Source of the DNA: Globisporangium splendens
Lineage: Eukaryota; Oomycota; Peronosporomycetes; Pythiales; Pythiaceae
Direction of reading: 5' to 3'
Assembly: GCA_006386115.1 (NCBI GenBank)
Contig: VFIW01000019.1
Span: 372,001-436,000 of the forward strand
DNA: 64,000 bases
The notes under the pieces were generated by a model. The model was not told where the DNA came from, ran no database searches, and was given only the letters and a program-made list of their open reading frames with translations. Positions 11,111-24,400 of this stretch are shown piece by piece. The number at the start of each line of letters is the position of its first letter. Position 1 is the first letter of the stretch. The translations under genes and the position numbers were made by a program.

Positions 11111-12525
11111 TCAGTGCCACCGCGCTCGCTTCTGGTGGATGGCACGCAGTGACACTGGCTGGTGTTGGATGTAGCTGATCTGCATTTCCGGAAACTCGTC
11201 GTCGTGCTCCAGCAAAATGAGCACGTTGGTGAGATTGAACGCTGAGAAGTAGACGAGTGAGAGCGAGAGCGCCACGGGGAACGCGAGTGGGATCGAGAGC
11301 GTGCTTGTGACCCACGCCAGGAAGACCAAGTGGAAGCAGACGCTGGAGGCGCACGAGAGCTGGTACGCGCGGCGCTGCCAGAATGTGAAATCGAATGGAC
11401 CGAGATATGCTATCGCGGAGCAGTATGATACCGAGAACAGCGCGACCATCTGAACACCATCCGCAAGTGTTAGAGAGCAGTAAAAAGCAGGTCAGCAGGG
11501 TCGCTGAAGAGAAGAAAGCACGCACCACTTCGCCCCGCATCATGCGGTTTGCAAGGAGAGACTCAAAGTCCGGATCAACATTGCAGCGATGCAGAAATTT
11601 CTCGAAAATGCTCCCGTCCCAAAGATCCGCTAGTGTCAATGGAGCGTACGTCTGGGGACGGTGGAGCTCAATGCCGCTAAGGTCCAGCAGTATTGGTGCC
11701 TGAGAATGATCACGAAGAAGAGTGCAATGAGCTGTATCCCGTTTCGTCATATGTGCTGGAATTAAAGGGATGCTATCCATGCTACCTGCATGAACGGATT
11801 ATCGAGCTGAAGATGGAAATTGTAGTGTCCGGCAAAGAGTGGGTTGATGGCGGATTTGACTCGATCGAAGTCAAGGAAGAGCCACAGCCCCCGATCGGGT
11901 TCTTTGTGGAGTTTGAGTACCAGAGCATTCGTGCTCGCGTCACTATGACGAACAGCTATCAAGCCGGCTGTGGTGGATCGGATCCGAGAGGCTACGTTGG
12001 GATGGAAGCGAACCTTGACAAACAAGCCGTTCTTTGTGATGTTCGGGTTGTTGTTCCAGAATGGGATTCTGTGAGCCTGGCTGTCCACGAAGAGGATACG
12101 CTGATGGTTGAGTGCGGCCTCTTTGATCAGGGACAAGTGCGGTATCTGCAACAACAGCACACGAGGATTTTGTGAGACCTTCTTTTCTGTTCTGGAGAGA
12201 AAGTTCAAGTCTGACTCTTACTATTCTCCTCTCATGCTCATGCTGCTCAACTGACTTGGACGCATGACGGTGGGCGTTGTGAAAGCTGTCTCCAACATTG
12301 CCTACGTTTTGGAGTCGAATGGACAGTCAGAAATTGGAAGGAACGTGGAAGAAAGCACGTTTGCTGCACCTCAACGAGTGACTCGAGAAACTCTGCATTG
12401 ACATCAATGATGACTTCTTGGACCACAACATCAGCAGCGTAGCTACTGCTGGCGAACCAAGTCGCGATGTACAAACACGCAGCAAGCCATGCTGAGAGAG
12501 AAGACAGCGTCTGACGGACAAACAT
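11111..12525 (-). CDS. Unrecognised secretory/ER membrane protein, four exons
   Basis: Four exons (12256-12525, 11786-12145, 11526-11699, 11111-11449) join in phase through GT-AG introns into a 380-aa protein. It begins with a signal-peptide-like segment (ACLYIATWFASS then YAADVVV) and continues with a roughly 200-residue probably luminal domain. It ends with about four hydrophobic helices (MVALFSVSYC, SSVCFHLVFLAWV, VALSLSLVYFSAF) and a basic cytosolic tail. The luminal part contains GHYNFHLQLDNPFM and a following LSGIELHRP, faintly reminiscent of the ribophorin II/Swp1 subunit of oligosaccharyltransferase, but the membrane part matches poorly. An upstream coding exon is possible, since TTTGCAG precedes the first exon. 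Function is not assigned. Confidence 0.5.
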
Positions 12526-12760
12526 CTCGCCGACACGAGCAACGCCGGGCAAGACTGCAAATGCACGCGTTTAGACGTCCATCCGCATGGAAATAGAGAT
12601 GACGACGACAAGGTTAAAAATGGTTCCGAGTCTCAGAAAAAAAAGTATCCTCACTCATTTCGACTTAAGCCTTCTTAACAACGTCAGCGAAGTATGCGCA
12701 TTTGATTCAGTCCTGCGAGTATTGAAGGGCATACCCCCTGCCATGGAATGCTCTTCAAAG

Positions 12761-13866
12761 TCACGCTTTCGCTGACTTTGAAGTCACAGTCCGTGGCAGC
12801 AGCGGTGAGTGCGTTTGCTTCCAGGACGGCGCATTACCATAGATGTACACGGACACGTTGACCAAGACCGCGCCAAAGATGAACTGCATCGTCGGCACTT
12901 TGTCAAACAGGAAGATCGAGATGATCACGGAGAGCACAATGGCGATGGACGTGGCAAACGCCTTCAGGATGTTATCCGCGTACTTGACCACGACGGCAGT
13001 GAGCAGACCGCCGAGCGCACTCACACCGATTGCAGCCCACACGACGGGACGGTAGCCGTAGAAGAAGCCGTTCACCGTGATGTGGTCCATGTCGTTGTAG
13101 AGAAGCCCACCACCCGCAAGAACAATGCTGACCACGCCCATTTGAATATTGCGCTCCCAGAGCGTTGCCTTGGAACCGGAGCCCTTCAGGATCTTCTCAA
13201 AGTAGACGCCCGCAAAACCCGAGCACATGCACGCCGCGACGACAGCGAAGAGTCCCATCGTCATGCTCTGCTCTGCGTTGTTGGCTGCTGCCGCATTCGA
13301 TGCGCCGGTGTCGTCCAACTGCACAAGCGCAACGCCTCCCATGAGTATCACGATGGCTCCCCATTGCAGGGGCAGGATCGCTTTGCCGAGCAAGAACACG
13401 GAGAAAATGGCGGTCGTCAGGATCTTCAGCTGGTAGAGCACCTGGAACGTGGCCGCGTCGAGATTCGACACCGCGACGTACTGCAGGTTGTTCTGGATCA
13501 CGTACAGCAGCGCGGGCACGCTCACGCGCAGCATCTCGCGCTGGTCAAAGATCACCTGCAGCGAGCTCGTGTGCACGCGCTTCTCAATGTCCACAGGTGC
13601 TGGCGGGCTCTATCAAGTCCACATATAGCCAATAGTTAGATGAGAGCAGCATTACCAGCATGGAGAGATCCAAGACTTACCTTGAGGATGATGGCGATGC
13701 ACGTCACGAGTTTGAACACTTCGCCCATGAACACGGCCGTGGACGTGTTGAACTTGGGGTGGTCACCGATGCGCGACAGGCGCATGAGGATCGCCAGGAA
13801 GCTGTTCTGCAGACAGAGCACCGCGAGACTCGCATACTTGAGCGACGACGGCGTCGCGGACGCCAT
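12761..13866 (-). CDS. Nucleotide-sugar transporter, SLC35A type
   Basis: Two exons (13681-13866 and 12761-13609) joined through a GTAAGT...TAG intron give a 344-aa Golgi or ER antiporter of the SLC35A family (UDP-galactose, UDP-GlcNAc or CMP-sialate type). Family traits include SLKYASLAVLCLQNS in helix 1, FKLVTCIAII in helix 2, ALLYVIQNNLQYVAVSNLDAATFQ, QLKILTTAIFSVFLLGK, GFAGVYFEKILKG and a KYADNILKAFATS segment near the end. It should exchange nucleotide sugar for UMP to feed glycosylation. The ATG at 13866 (MASATPSSLKY) is chosen because it puts helix 1 near the N-terminus; an in-frame ATG at 14013 would add 49 non-conserved residues. The exact substrate cannot be told. Confidence 0.88.
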
Positions 13867-14258
13867 GAGAACGAACCACGCACGTCTGAATGAGCTCTTG
13901 TCCTGAGGAGGTCCAATAGACCGGGCTTCTATTTGGGTGACAGGATGATGAGCATTTTGATAGACCTGTGATAATGAATTGCAACAGTTTACAGACAACT
14001 TTGAGACATACATTAGGCAGTTAAATCATAATATAAAAAGTAATAGTGTATTTATAAAGGTCTCTTCCATGACATTCGAGTTTAAGAGTACCATCTGTTT
14101 GTAGCTGAAATAATACATCATGTTGCAATTGCGGTGCTTTCCATAATTGATGGTACCAATTTGGCGATGGTTTTTTGTCGAGTTGACTTGTCATTCTCCT
14201 CCCCACAAGCACGCTCGTTTATTGCGTTGATGGTGAAGAGAATCAAATAAAGAAAAAG

Positions 14259-14950
14259 CTATTTCTTGGCCAGTTTCTTTTTGTCGCTCGAGCAGAGCAC
14301 CTTGAAGGAGCAAGTGAGCTTCTTGTCGACGACGAGCATGGCGCCGGCGTTGTCGAACTCGTTGCAGTAGTTTGGCGCCGAGAAGATCGTCACGAGCTTC
14401 TGCGCCGCGAAAAACTCGTACCCGTCGGACACGACCTAGTGAGCTCGACACACGAGATCCAAGTCGTGGGACTGCAGGAACTGCTCGACGATGTCGGCAC
14501 CAAAGATGTAGGACACGCCTCGGTCGCTTTCTGTCCACCCTTGGCTGTCCGGGTCCGGGTCCGACCACAGGAGATCGCAAAGCAGGCCCTACAGGTAGGT
14601 AGGTACATGACAACGAACTTGAGAACGCATGGAATGAGCCGTTGCCATCACGCTACGTTACCTCATCTGGGACGTCAGTCGGTCGGCGAATATTGCGAAT
14701 TTGATCCAGAGTGCAGAGATCTGGAGTGTGTATTTTGAGCATCGTTCGTTTCGCGCTATAAAGAGGATCCTTCACTGTATCCACGTAGGATGCGATTTGA
14801 CGGACTTTGGAAGGCGGAGGCGCATTGCGAGCGCAGTCTACGAAATGCCAGCAGTGTACTGGTATCGTATAATAGCAGCCTCTGAAGAACGCTTCCAGCG
14901 AAACGCAACGCCAAAGGATGCACGTTGCGCGACATCTTTCGAGATGACGG
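14259..14950 (-). pseudogene. Decayed PP1 protein phosphatase catalytic subunit
   Basis: The exon at 14259-14588 encodes the C-terminal third of a type-1 serine/threonine phosphatase: [61 protein letters not shown] and EFDNAGAM. The codon for the invariant Gln in RAHQVV is TAG (14436-14438), so the frame is broken. A GT-AG intron (14589-14661) separates it from LDQIRNIRRPTDVPDE (14662 onward). Further upstream only degraded DNA similarity to the LW..FVDCFNALP region is left, up to about 14950. No sequence for the metal-binding N-terminal half (GDxHG, GDYVDRG, GNHE) is recognisable. Confidence 0.75.
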
Positions 14951-14999
14951 GGCGAAAGGAGCTGATTGATGACGCTCCGCCGTGGCAAGTCGGCCGATG

Positions 15000-15670
15000 A
15001 CGCACTCCCATTCGGACAGAGGCAGCACCGAGAGCGGGAGGGAAGATGCAAATCAATCGGTGCAACGTTCGCGACACAGAGTGGGCAGACGTCGTGGGAT
15101 TCGTTTGCAGAGTGAGCTCGTCGATTGACACGCGCCAAGTCACACAAGGCGACCACAGCCATAATCAAAGCACGGTACATGCACGCAGTTTGACAACATG
15201 AAACAGATCGAAACGTGGTAGGTTTGATCTGTGCACATACCTTGTTCTGTAAGTTGAAGAGTGGTGACGACGCAGGTGCGTGAACACAGTACCGTATAAT
15301 ACAGAATGAAGAGGGTGCTTTCTCTGCCCCCTCTGTTAAGAATAGTAAAACATGACGCGCCCCTGTCACAGAGTACGTACCTCTTCACTCCGCTTGTTTC
15401 TGTGCTGCAGGTAACTTTCTTTCCCAAAAGCGGGTCCGATCCAACAAGAATATTTAGTAGAGATTACTCTCGTCATACAAATCGCTCTACGTGGTCTAAC
15501 CCTCTTTTCCATTGCAAGTTGCCTTAAATATCATGTTAAAATTCAATAGCAGCCTCAAATGTCCATACTCGCTTCAAAAATCCTGACTGTACCGCGCAGG
15601 ACGCATTAATATACTTTCTTTCCTGCTTCGATTTCCGATGGGCGGCTGCTGCGCAAGGATGCCGCCGCCT
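15000..15670. other. Intergenic, no gene recognised
   Basis: Lies between the PP1 remnant and the acyltransferase promoter. Only short ORFs are present. Confidence 0.45.
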
Positions 15671-15671
15671 C

Positions 15672-15690
15672 TCATTTCCAGAATTGACGC
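15672..15690 (+). promoter_or_regulatory. Initiator-like element of the acyltransferase gene
   Basis: TCATTTCCAGAATTG matches the oomycete initiator YCAYTYY followed by an FPR-like AATT segment. It lies about 125 nt upstream of the ATG at 15801. Confidence 0.35.
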
Positions 15691-15699
15691 ATCCTGCCA

Positions 15700-15790
15700 A
15701 CGACGACGACGAAGAAGAAGAAGGAAGCGCCAGGGAGAGAGAGAGAGAGAAAGGAAGAAGTCCCAGCAGCAGCAGTTAGAAAGAAGCAGC
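15700..15790 (+). repeat. Purine-rich simple repeats in 5' leader
   Basis: Short GAC/GAA runs, a (GA)n tract and CAG triplets lie just in front of the acyltransferase start codon. They are probably transcribed leader sequence prone to length variation. Confidence 0.5.
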
Positions 15791-15800
15791 AAGCGCCAAG

Positions 15801-18292
15801 ATGAAGTTCCACAAGGAGGTGCTGAGCGACGTGTGGATGCAGTTCGTCGTGCTGTGTCTGCTCATGGCGCTCTCGGTCGACTCGCTCAAGTACGGATCTT
15901 CGCAGCGTCGCGTTCTTTATTGCACGTGTCTCTCGTTAAAGACGCCGCGTGGATCGCTAACAAGTATTGCGTGTGTGTGTGTGTGTATGCCATGTTGTAG
16001 CCCGATTAAAGCGATCAGTGGCTTTCTGGGTGTGCCGTCGTTCTACTGGGGGTTCCTGTACTTTATCATCATGCTGATGCTGATCTGGAACAACCTCGCG
16101 GACGTGATCTACCGCTCGACGTGCGTGTTCTTGCACAGCGTTCTCAGTATCTCGTTCAAGAGCATTGAAGTCGTGGGGCTGGACAACATCCCAAAGGAAG
16201 GACCCGTGATCTTTACTGGTACATCTCGTCTATCTTCTTTGGCTCCAATGATACATAAACATAAACTCACCATGATGTATTTTCTCAATAGGAAACCACA
16301 CGAACCAGTTTGTGGATGCGTTGGTGGTCATGATGATGAGTCCTCGCAAGGTACGTCGCTGCTGGCTAGTACAATACAGATTGTGGCGGCACCTAATGGA
16401 GAATTGATTTATTGTATGGCTTCATGGCGCAACCACAACACTAGGTCGGTTTCTTGATTGCCGAAAAGTCGTGGCACCGTCCTGTCATTGGTGATTTCAG
16501 TCGCATCATGGGCTGCATTCCTGTGGTGCGTCCGCAAGACTCCGTGCTAAAGGGTGTCGGCCAAGTGAAGCTTGCGAATCCGACCGATGCTGCTTTGGAG
16601 AAAATCAGCGAAGGTGGCGGCGACACGCACAAGAAAGAGCACACGCTCGTCGGTGAAGGCACCAGTTTCACGGCGCAGGTGACGCCAGGTGACCAAGTGC
16701 GTTTCCAAGGCAAGAGCGTGAAGGACAGTGGCTCGCCTGTGAAGATTGTGAAGGTCATCAGCGACACGGAGCTGCTCCTCGACGCTCCTTTCATGAATGG
16801 CAGCGATGCGCCCGTGTTTGAGTTCAGTACCTTTGGTATTTTGAAGAAAGTGGACCAGTCAGTCACGTTTGCCAAGGTGTACACGCACTTGAAGCGCGGA
16901 AACTCGATTGGCATTTTCCCAGAAGGTGGCTCGCACGATCGTACGGACTTGTTGCCGTTGAAGGCCGGTGTCGCGATCATGGCGTTGGGTGCTAAGGACA
17001 AGTACAACATCAATGCGCATGTGGTGCCGGTGGGGTTGACGTACTTCCGTGGCCACCGCTTCCGTGGCCGTGTGACTGTGGAATTCGGAACGCCAGTCGT
17101 TGTGGATGATGCGATAATGAAATTGTATGCGAAGGACAAACGGGAAGCTTGCAACACGTTCTTACACCGTGTGGAAGACGGCATGCGCTCCGTGATTGTG
17201 ACGGCGCCAAACTACAACATCATGCAATTGATTTTCGCAGCGAGACGCTTGTTCCAGCGCTCGGGTGTGCGTTTGTCGGCGAAGGAAACGCTGGACCTCA
17301 ACCGCCGCTTTGCCGAGGGATACAAGATCCTGAGTACGATTCCAGAGGCGTCCAAAGATTTGGAAGACTTGCAGAAGAAGCTGGACGAATACAACAAGAC
17401 GCTGAAATTGATGGGTCTCAAGGACCACCAAGTGCCATTCATCGCATGGTGGACGATCCACGACGTGATTGGTTCGGCGTTGTACGGGTTCCTGATCTTT
17501 GCGCTCGCGTCCATTCCGTCGTTTGTGCTCAACGCGCCTGTGGGTCTGTTGGCTCGTTCTGTTGCCATGGGCGAGCAGCGTAAGGCATTGGAAGGGTCGA
17601 AGGTGAAAGTGGCTGCGCGTGACGTGGTGCTGAGCAAGAAGATCCAATTTTCGATGGTCGCCGTTCCAGTGTTGTGGCTGATCTACTTGCTGGCTGCGAT
17701 CTTGTTCACGGACTGGTACTGGTCGTCGATCGTGCTCTTGTTGGCGTCGTTCCCGCTGTTCTCGTTCTTTGGCGTGCGCTCGGTGGAAGCTGGTATCATT
17801 GAGCTGAAGACCGTTCGCCCGTTGTTCTACCGTCTGCTGCCGTCGCACCGAAAGATCCAAGACGAGTTGCCAAAGAAGCGCGCGGATCTGCAGAAGGAAG
17901 TGCGTGAGTTTGTGAAGAAGTACAAGATGCAGCTAGGCAAGTTGGCGGAACCTGTCAAGGTGGACTGGCACGAGTACATGCACTCGGTTGCTGTGAAGGA
18001 CGCCGAGGCTTCGCTCGCTGCGAAGACGATCACGAACGGCAAGACGTCGAGCCCTGGCACCGATGACTCCTCAGAAGATGACGAGACTGTGGTGGCGGTC
18101 CGCATGCCGCCGACGACGATCACAAAGGACCACGACTTGAGCATCTTGAAGAAATCGGATAAGTCGGTCCTCGACCTGGCGAGTCTGGAGCGCTCCATGT
18201 CGTGTCCGCCAGGGTTCCAGGAGGTGCTGGAGAAGCAGGAGGAGTTGGAGCGATTGAAGGAAGGTCGATCTGCATCGACTGCGGACGCGTAA
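15801..18292 (+). CDS. Glycerol-3-phosphate acyltransferase (GPAT/Sct1-like)
   Basis: Four exons (15801-15889, 16001-16218, 16292-16350, 16445-18292) give a 737-aa PlsC-type acyltransferase. It should acylate sn-glycerol-3-phosphate in the ER membrane, the first step of phospholipid and triacylglycerol synthesis. An N-terminal hydrophobic region (exons 1-2) is followed by the acyltransferase block I GNHTNQFVDAL, the catalytic NHx4D motif, formed across exon 2/3. Block III is FPEGGSHDRTDLLPLKAG and block IV is HVVPVGLTYF. Two further membrane segments lie near residues 450-570, and a charged, Ser/Asp-rich tail near 660-737 looks like a regulatory region. The layout matches fungal Gpt2/Sct1 rather than mitochondrial GPAT. 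A charged insertion lies between blocks I and III. Its 3' end faces the ACCase 3' end 168 bp away. Confidence 0.92.
15971..15986 (+). repeat. (GT)8 microsatellite in intron 1
   Basis: Perfect GT dinucleotide run near the 3' end of the first acyltransferase intron. Confidence 0.8.
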
Positions 18293-18460
18293 AAGCTTTT
18301 CGCTTGCATCAATGTACGAATGCTTTTCAGAGTGTTTGAGACCCGTGCGTAGTGTTAGTAGTTCGAAATAATGTGGAAACCAGAACAACCGAGTATCCAA
18401 ATTCAAAAAATACATTCACTTTATAAAATCACATATACATCACGCATTCACTTCATACCT

Positions 18461-21400
18461 CTAGTTGAACATCGTGTTGAGCTTCGTGCCGGAAGTGCTG
18501 CGGTGGAAGATGGAGCCACGGCGCAGCGTCGACAGCGCGTCTTCGCGGTCCTTGTCGCTGAGTTGATGCAGCAGTTCCAAGATACCGGCGACCGCAGCCT
18601 TTGGGTCCTTCAGACCGAGCTGCACGACCTGGTTCGCAGTGTACTCGCGGCTGAGACCGGTGATGCGCGTCTTGATCCACTCCTTGTCGCTCGCGAGCCA
18701 CAGCAGCACATCCTTGTCGCTGCGAGCCCAGAGCTCGTCCACCGACACGTTCAGCTGGCGAGGCACGCGACCACCGTTCACCGACTCCGTGAACCACGTC
18801 TTCAAGTGCTGCTCCGCGGCGGCAAACGTAATGTTCTTCGAGCTGCTCGTGACCAATTCACGGCGCAACTGGAACTCGGCGAGCTGACGCTTGAGACGCC
18901 AGTAGAAGAACGTGCGCGCGTTCTTCCATTCCACGATCTCGCGGATGCAGCTCTTGGCCTTCATGCGACCCGGAGTATCGTGGAGGTCGGCAAACTCCGT
19001 CGCGACTTGCACATAGATCGGCAGCAACGCATCCTCGCGGGTCTTGATGTCGCGCTGGATCTGAGCACCTTCCGTTTCCTTTTCTTCCGCCGAGAGACCA
19101 GCAAGACGCTGTGTCAAGTGGATGATCTTGTCGTCGAGACGGTGCATCGCCTCCAGCAACTGCTTCTTGCGGTACTTGATCTCGATCAAACCAGCAGGCT
19201 CCAATACACCACCACGGCCAGCAGGGTCCGCGTACATCTCCATGATGCCTTCGTTGATGGTTGGGTCCACCACAGCCCAAGCGCCACCACGCAGCTCAGC
19301 GAATGGAGGAATGTACACGAAGACAGGCTGCTCGTAGTTCACGAGACCATCGACGATCGCCGCGCCGAACTTGAGCACTTCGTCGAACATATCGCGCTGG
19401 CCACCAGAGAACCCACGCCAGTTCGCGAAGATGAACAACGGCAAGTCTTCACCCTTGAAGTCCTTGATCGCGGTCGCGGTCTTGTGCGCCGAGTCAGGGA
19501 ACCACACTTGACCAGCCTGTTGGATCAGGTTCTCTTGTGTGTTTGGAGCCGCAGGGTCCGCAGGCACCACCTTCTCGGACGTGCGCACTTCAGTCACGAC
19601 AACACCGAAAGGAATGCCACCCAAACGAGCGCGGCCGACAACAACACTCTTGGCCCAGCCATCGAGAGTCTCACGGAACGATCCGCGATCGGCAAAACCC
19701 GAGATCCACTTGCCAGTAGCTTCATCGGCCTTACCCGTCAGCAGCAAGCGAGGGTCATACTGAGTGCTCTTGTCTTCTGGGTAGAACTCCACAGGACGCT
19801 CGATCACTTCGTAGCCCGACACGTCACGGATCGGCAAAGGACCACGACGAACCGCAGGCACAAAGCTGAGCCATTCAATGATCGAAAAGATGCCACTGAG
19901 ATGGTTCTTCGACGTCACGTGGGTGACACCGTTCGTGTGCATGACCTTCACGCCACCCAACTGGTCATTAGACGTGTAGACGTCCTTACCCATGAGCTTG
20001 TTCAACGCTTGGTAACCAGTCAAGATAATCGGCGAGTGCGTGGTGTTTTGCACCGTACGGTGGCCCAAACGGACAAGGTAGGCACCGATACCAACACTGC
20101 GACCGCAAGCGTAGGTCAAAGTAAACACTTCCTGGTACGCACGCGAGGTTTCACCAGCAATTGTACCACTGCCACGGAGGTTCTCGACACCAAGGTCTTC
20201 TTCACGACCGATGATGTCGGACACGACGTAACGCTCTTCGCCGCTGGCAGTGGTCTTCAACACGGCATTTACATATCCGTCCGCGGACAAGCGCTTGTAG
20301 TCTGCAGGGGTCAAGTACAAGTACTCGAAGCCCTTGACTGGATCATTCTCATCCTTCCACGAGACCTTGTATACCGACTTGATGGACTCGGCCATACCGA
20401 TACGAGCACCAGCGTTAGCAGAGAAGAAGAAGCGAGGAATGCCCTTCTCACGCGAAAACTTGGACGCCAATCCAAACAGACGGTCTTCGCGAGTTCCAAA
20501 GGAACCGGCCTTGAACGTAATGTCGTTGGCGATAATCACCAACTCACGACCTTCAGGGTACTCAGGAGTGTACAGCGTGAGCAACCATGCAACCATGCCG
20601 ATATCATTGTTTCCGCGAGGACGCGTGGTTTCCTTAATCGAGTTGCCAGACTCATCAAGGATGAGTTCCTTCGCTTCCAGCAAGATGCTCGGAATAGCGA
20701 TCTTGACGCCACCAGAAGAGCGCTCGTAGACGAACTTGCGCCACGATCGGAGCACACTGAACTCAATCAATTCAAGGAAGTCGTACACGTAGACAGTGTT
20801 CGACATCGCCTTGGCCATCTCACGCTTCTTGTCGAATGGGAAGAGGATTGGGTATGGCGTCGTGATCGGCTTGCCGTCTAGTTCACCTTGGCCTTCATCA
20901 CCAATCGAGGTGAAGATTGGTTCATCAAGACCAGAAGTCTCAACGTAAGCTTCAACACGGACGACGTAGCCAGTTGGGTTCGAGGCCACAAGACGCACTG
21001 GGATGCACTTGTCTTCGTTGGTGAAACGAGCGTTGATCTTCAGCTCAACTTGAGAAACGTTCAGCTGGGACAGTCTCTCCGAGTATCGCGAAGCAAGGAT
21101 ACGAATCACGCCTTCAAGGTATTGTGGATCCACGACAGCTTCTGGGAGGATGTTGAGGAACACATGGTTGTTCTTCGTCACCAATCCAGTCTTCACCGAA
21201 GGGCTACCCATAGCAAGCTCCAAAGCGTTCAGGGCTTCCACCAAAGTGCGTTCTGGACCAGGGTACACATCGTACTGGGATCGAACGCCGTCGTCGGCTC
21301 GATCGATTTGACGCACCACAGCACGGACAAAGAGGCGCTGGAAACGATCCGAAATGATGTGCGAGTCAGATTCCCGAGTCTTGGCCAAGTACAAGTGCAC

Positions 21401-24400
21401 GTTCTTGTTGTTGGACGTCAACGGAGCCACGCTGTAGTTGCGGAGCCGACGCAACTCGAGCTTGTAAGCAAGCGGAGCTTCGATATGACGCACAATCTTG
21501 TCTTCACTGTAGTTGAGACGGTGAGGGAACGTATAGATGCTTGGATACAAGAACATGTCGGCTGGGTGCGCTCCCGAGAACGACTGAGCAATCTGTGGAC
21601 GCACGGCAAAAGTGACACGACGAAGGTTGTGGCTGCGCAAGACCTCGTCGATCGACTTGAGGAAAGTCTCGGCGTCCTGGAGTAGCGCACCTTCTTCGGT
21701 CTTCTCATCGAGAAGAATAATGTGAAGCACGTTCACCGCAGGCTCCTTCTTCGACGACAGCGTCTTCTTCGCCAATGGGAACATGTCCACAATTTCATCA
21801 ATCGCAGTCTTGAAAGCTTCAAGGTTGGCAAACTTGGCGATGACACCGTGGCGCTGGTGGTTCGCAGAGATCTTCTCGTACTCCAGGTTGAAGCTGCCTC
21901 GTCGGGTTTCTTCGTTGTCCTCCTTGTCGTCCTTGACAGTCTTTTCAGTCAAATCCTGAAGACTGCTGTTGCGCTGCAGCAAACCCGCCAAGTCGTCGTA
22001 GCTCTCAGCAGGAGGAACGCCAACGGCAAGAGCGTCGTAAATTGGCGACGTGAACTCAAACTTCTTCGCAAAGATGCTGCCAAAGTTTTTCGTTTCCATC
22101 GATTCGATGCGGTACGAGCGGTACACGCGACGAATGTACAACTCAAGCGCACATTCACGAACTTGCGTATCTTTGTGATCGAGCAGCGAGATCAGCAGGT
22201 CGAACAACGGCTGCGACTGATCCAAGAGGTTCACAAACTTGGCAGAAAGTTCAGAAGCCTGACCATTCGCAATGATTTCACGAACCACATCTTCGACTTC
22301 GCCCATGCGCTCGCTGTACGAAGGCATCTTGTTGTCCATCAAGAGCTGTCGAGCTTCCAAAGCGACAAGCGAGTACTGGTTCTCCTTGAAGCTCGCCAAC
22401 TTTTCCAGCAAAGGCATGAACGACGCAGACTTGATCGACTTGCGAGGGGCAGCCGGAGTGCCAACCGACAAGTGCCCAAGAAGCTGCAACAACACCTTGT
22501 TCTTCGTGTCAAGAGCACGGTGGGATCGAGCGAAGTTGAACACAACTGAGAGGTTGCCAGAGTTTTGCTGACGCAAGCCCAAGACGACATCTTCGATGTT
22601 GTGAGTACGCGCATACACACTTTCAATACCAAAGTACTGATTGATCAACTCCGCAAGCACGACGTCGAATCTAGATTGCAAGCCGCTCTTATACTTCTCC
22701 GTGATGTCACGAAGAGTAGACACCGACGTCTCAAAGTCAGACTTAGCGCGGTCGGTGCTCAGCGTCTGCTTGTACTCATCGAGGATCGCAGTGATGTCAG
22801 CAACGTTGAACTCAGTCCCCGAGGTTGATTCGGAAACCTGGGTACGGAAGTTTTGAAGCTTGTCAGTGATCTTCGCAAACACGTCAAGAGGGATACGGCC
22901 AGCAAGTGGAGACATCGCTTCCTTGAGCTCTTCAACTGGAAGCAGCGGGTTGTTCAACGCATCGAACAAGTCCACATTCGCCTGCTTGGCAAGATCTTCC
23001 GGAACAAAGTAGCCATCCAACACAGTCTTCAAGACAGCGAACGCGCTCTTCAGCTTGTGCAGCGCGTTCGTTCCGTTCGCACCCTTTGGAGTCGAAGGTG
23101 GGAGCTTGCCCATGTAGCGCTCCGACTTCTTGACGCACGACGGATCGTCCAGTTCCATGGTCGCAATGCAGTCACCTGGCGCCAACACAGCGCCTTCAGA
23201 CTTCAGCAAACGGATGACACCGGCTTCAGGAGTAAGCAAAGGCATGTACATCTTCATGACTTCGATTTCCGCAAACGGCATACCCTTGCGAAGACTGGCA
23301 CCATCATCCACCAAGTAACGCGCGAGCTTACCAGCAGTGTTGGTGACCAAACGCGTTGGATCGTACTCCTTGGTGAACACACACGTGTTGCCGTCGACAA
23401 TCAAACGCAAGCCTTGCGCTTCCTTCGTCGCGTACGCAACGTGCGACTTGCCGTTCAAGAGCACAAGGAAACCACCGTCAGACAAGGTTCGGATCTCCAC
23501 TTGCACGTACGAGTCGTTCAAGAACAGCGTGAACTGGATTGGACCACTGCGGCACGCCTTGATGTCGTACTTGATACCTTCGTAGATCAGCTCCAGTGAC
23601 TCCACTTGCGAGAGCAAATCGTTCGATGGGAGCTGGCCACGCTCCAACTGGCTCACATACTCGTTGAGCTTGTTGTTCGACGCCTGAAACGCAGAGCAAA
23701 CTGCGCCGACCAAAACAACCATGAGTGGGTCTGGGCGACCGTGGAGACGAACTTCCGTGTGGCGAGAGATACGTTCATCCAACCACGCAGTGTGGATGCG
23801 GTTGTACTTGAAATCGTCCGACTCCATCATGTTGACAATGTACTCGATCGTCGTGTGGATGTCACCACGAATCGAGAGCTCCTTCAGCGCCAGGATCATG
23901 TTCTTGCGAGCGCGGTCACGCGAGGTGCTCCACGAGAACAAGTGACCAATCTGCGAGTCCGCAAACTCGTGCACTTGGCCCGAAGAATCGACGGAGAAGT
24001 AACCCCACACATCTGGCGTACTACGGAAGTTCAACTCCTTGATCGAACCACTCGTAGGCTGGAAACCCGCGTTCGGGTCTTCAGCCGTGATACGCGCAGC
24101 AATGACATGGCCCTTTGGCGGCGCCTGACGCTCGTTTTCAAAGTCAATTGGGATCTTGCCAAACGCATCCTTCATGTACAAGCGACGCACATCCGGGATG
24201 TAGTGCAGTGGGATACCCATTGCGACTTGCAGTTGCGCAGCAGGCAAGTTGACGTTCGTGATCATCTCGGTGACTGGATGCTCGACTTGCAGGCGTGGGT
24301 TGAGTTCCAAGAAGAAGAACGCGTTACCGTTGTCTTCTGGGAGCTCGCTGAACAGGTACTCAACGGTACCAGCATTCACGTATTGCACTTCCTGCGCCAA

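Noticed and set aside
14653..15369. 238-codon minus-strand ORF upstream of the PP1 remnant as a separate gene
   Set aside because: It starts at a non-ATG codon and contains the PP1-like QIRNIRRPTDVPDE segment at its end; the rest has no motif. Better explained as decayed PP1 plus non-coding DNA.
18371..20881. 836-codon plus-strand ORF opposite the ACCase
   Set aside because: Antisense shadow of the carboxyltransferase domain. Similar shadows at 20888-21685 and 23606-25681 were left out for the same reason.
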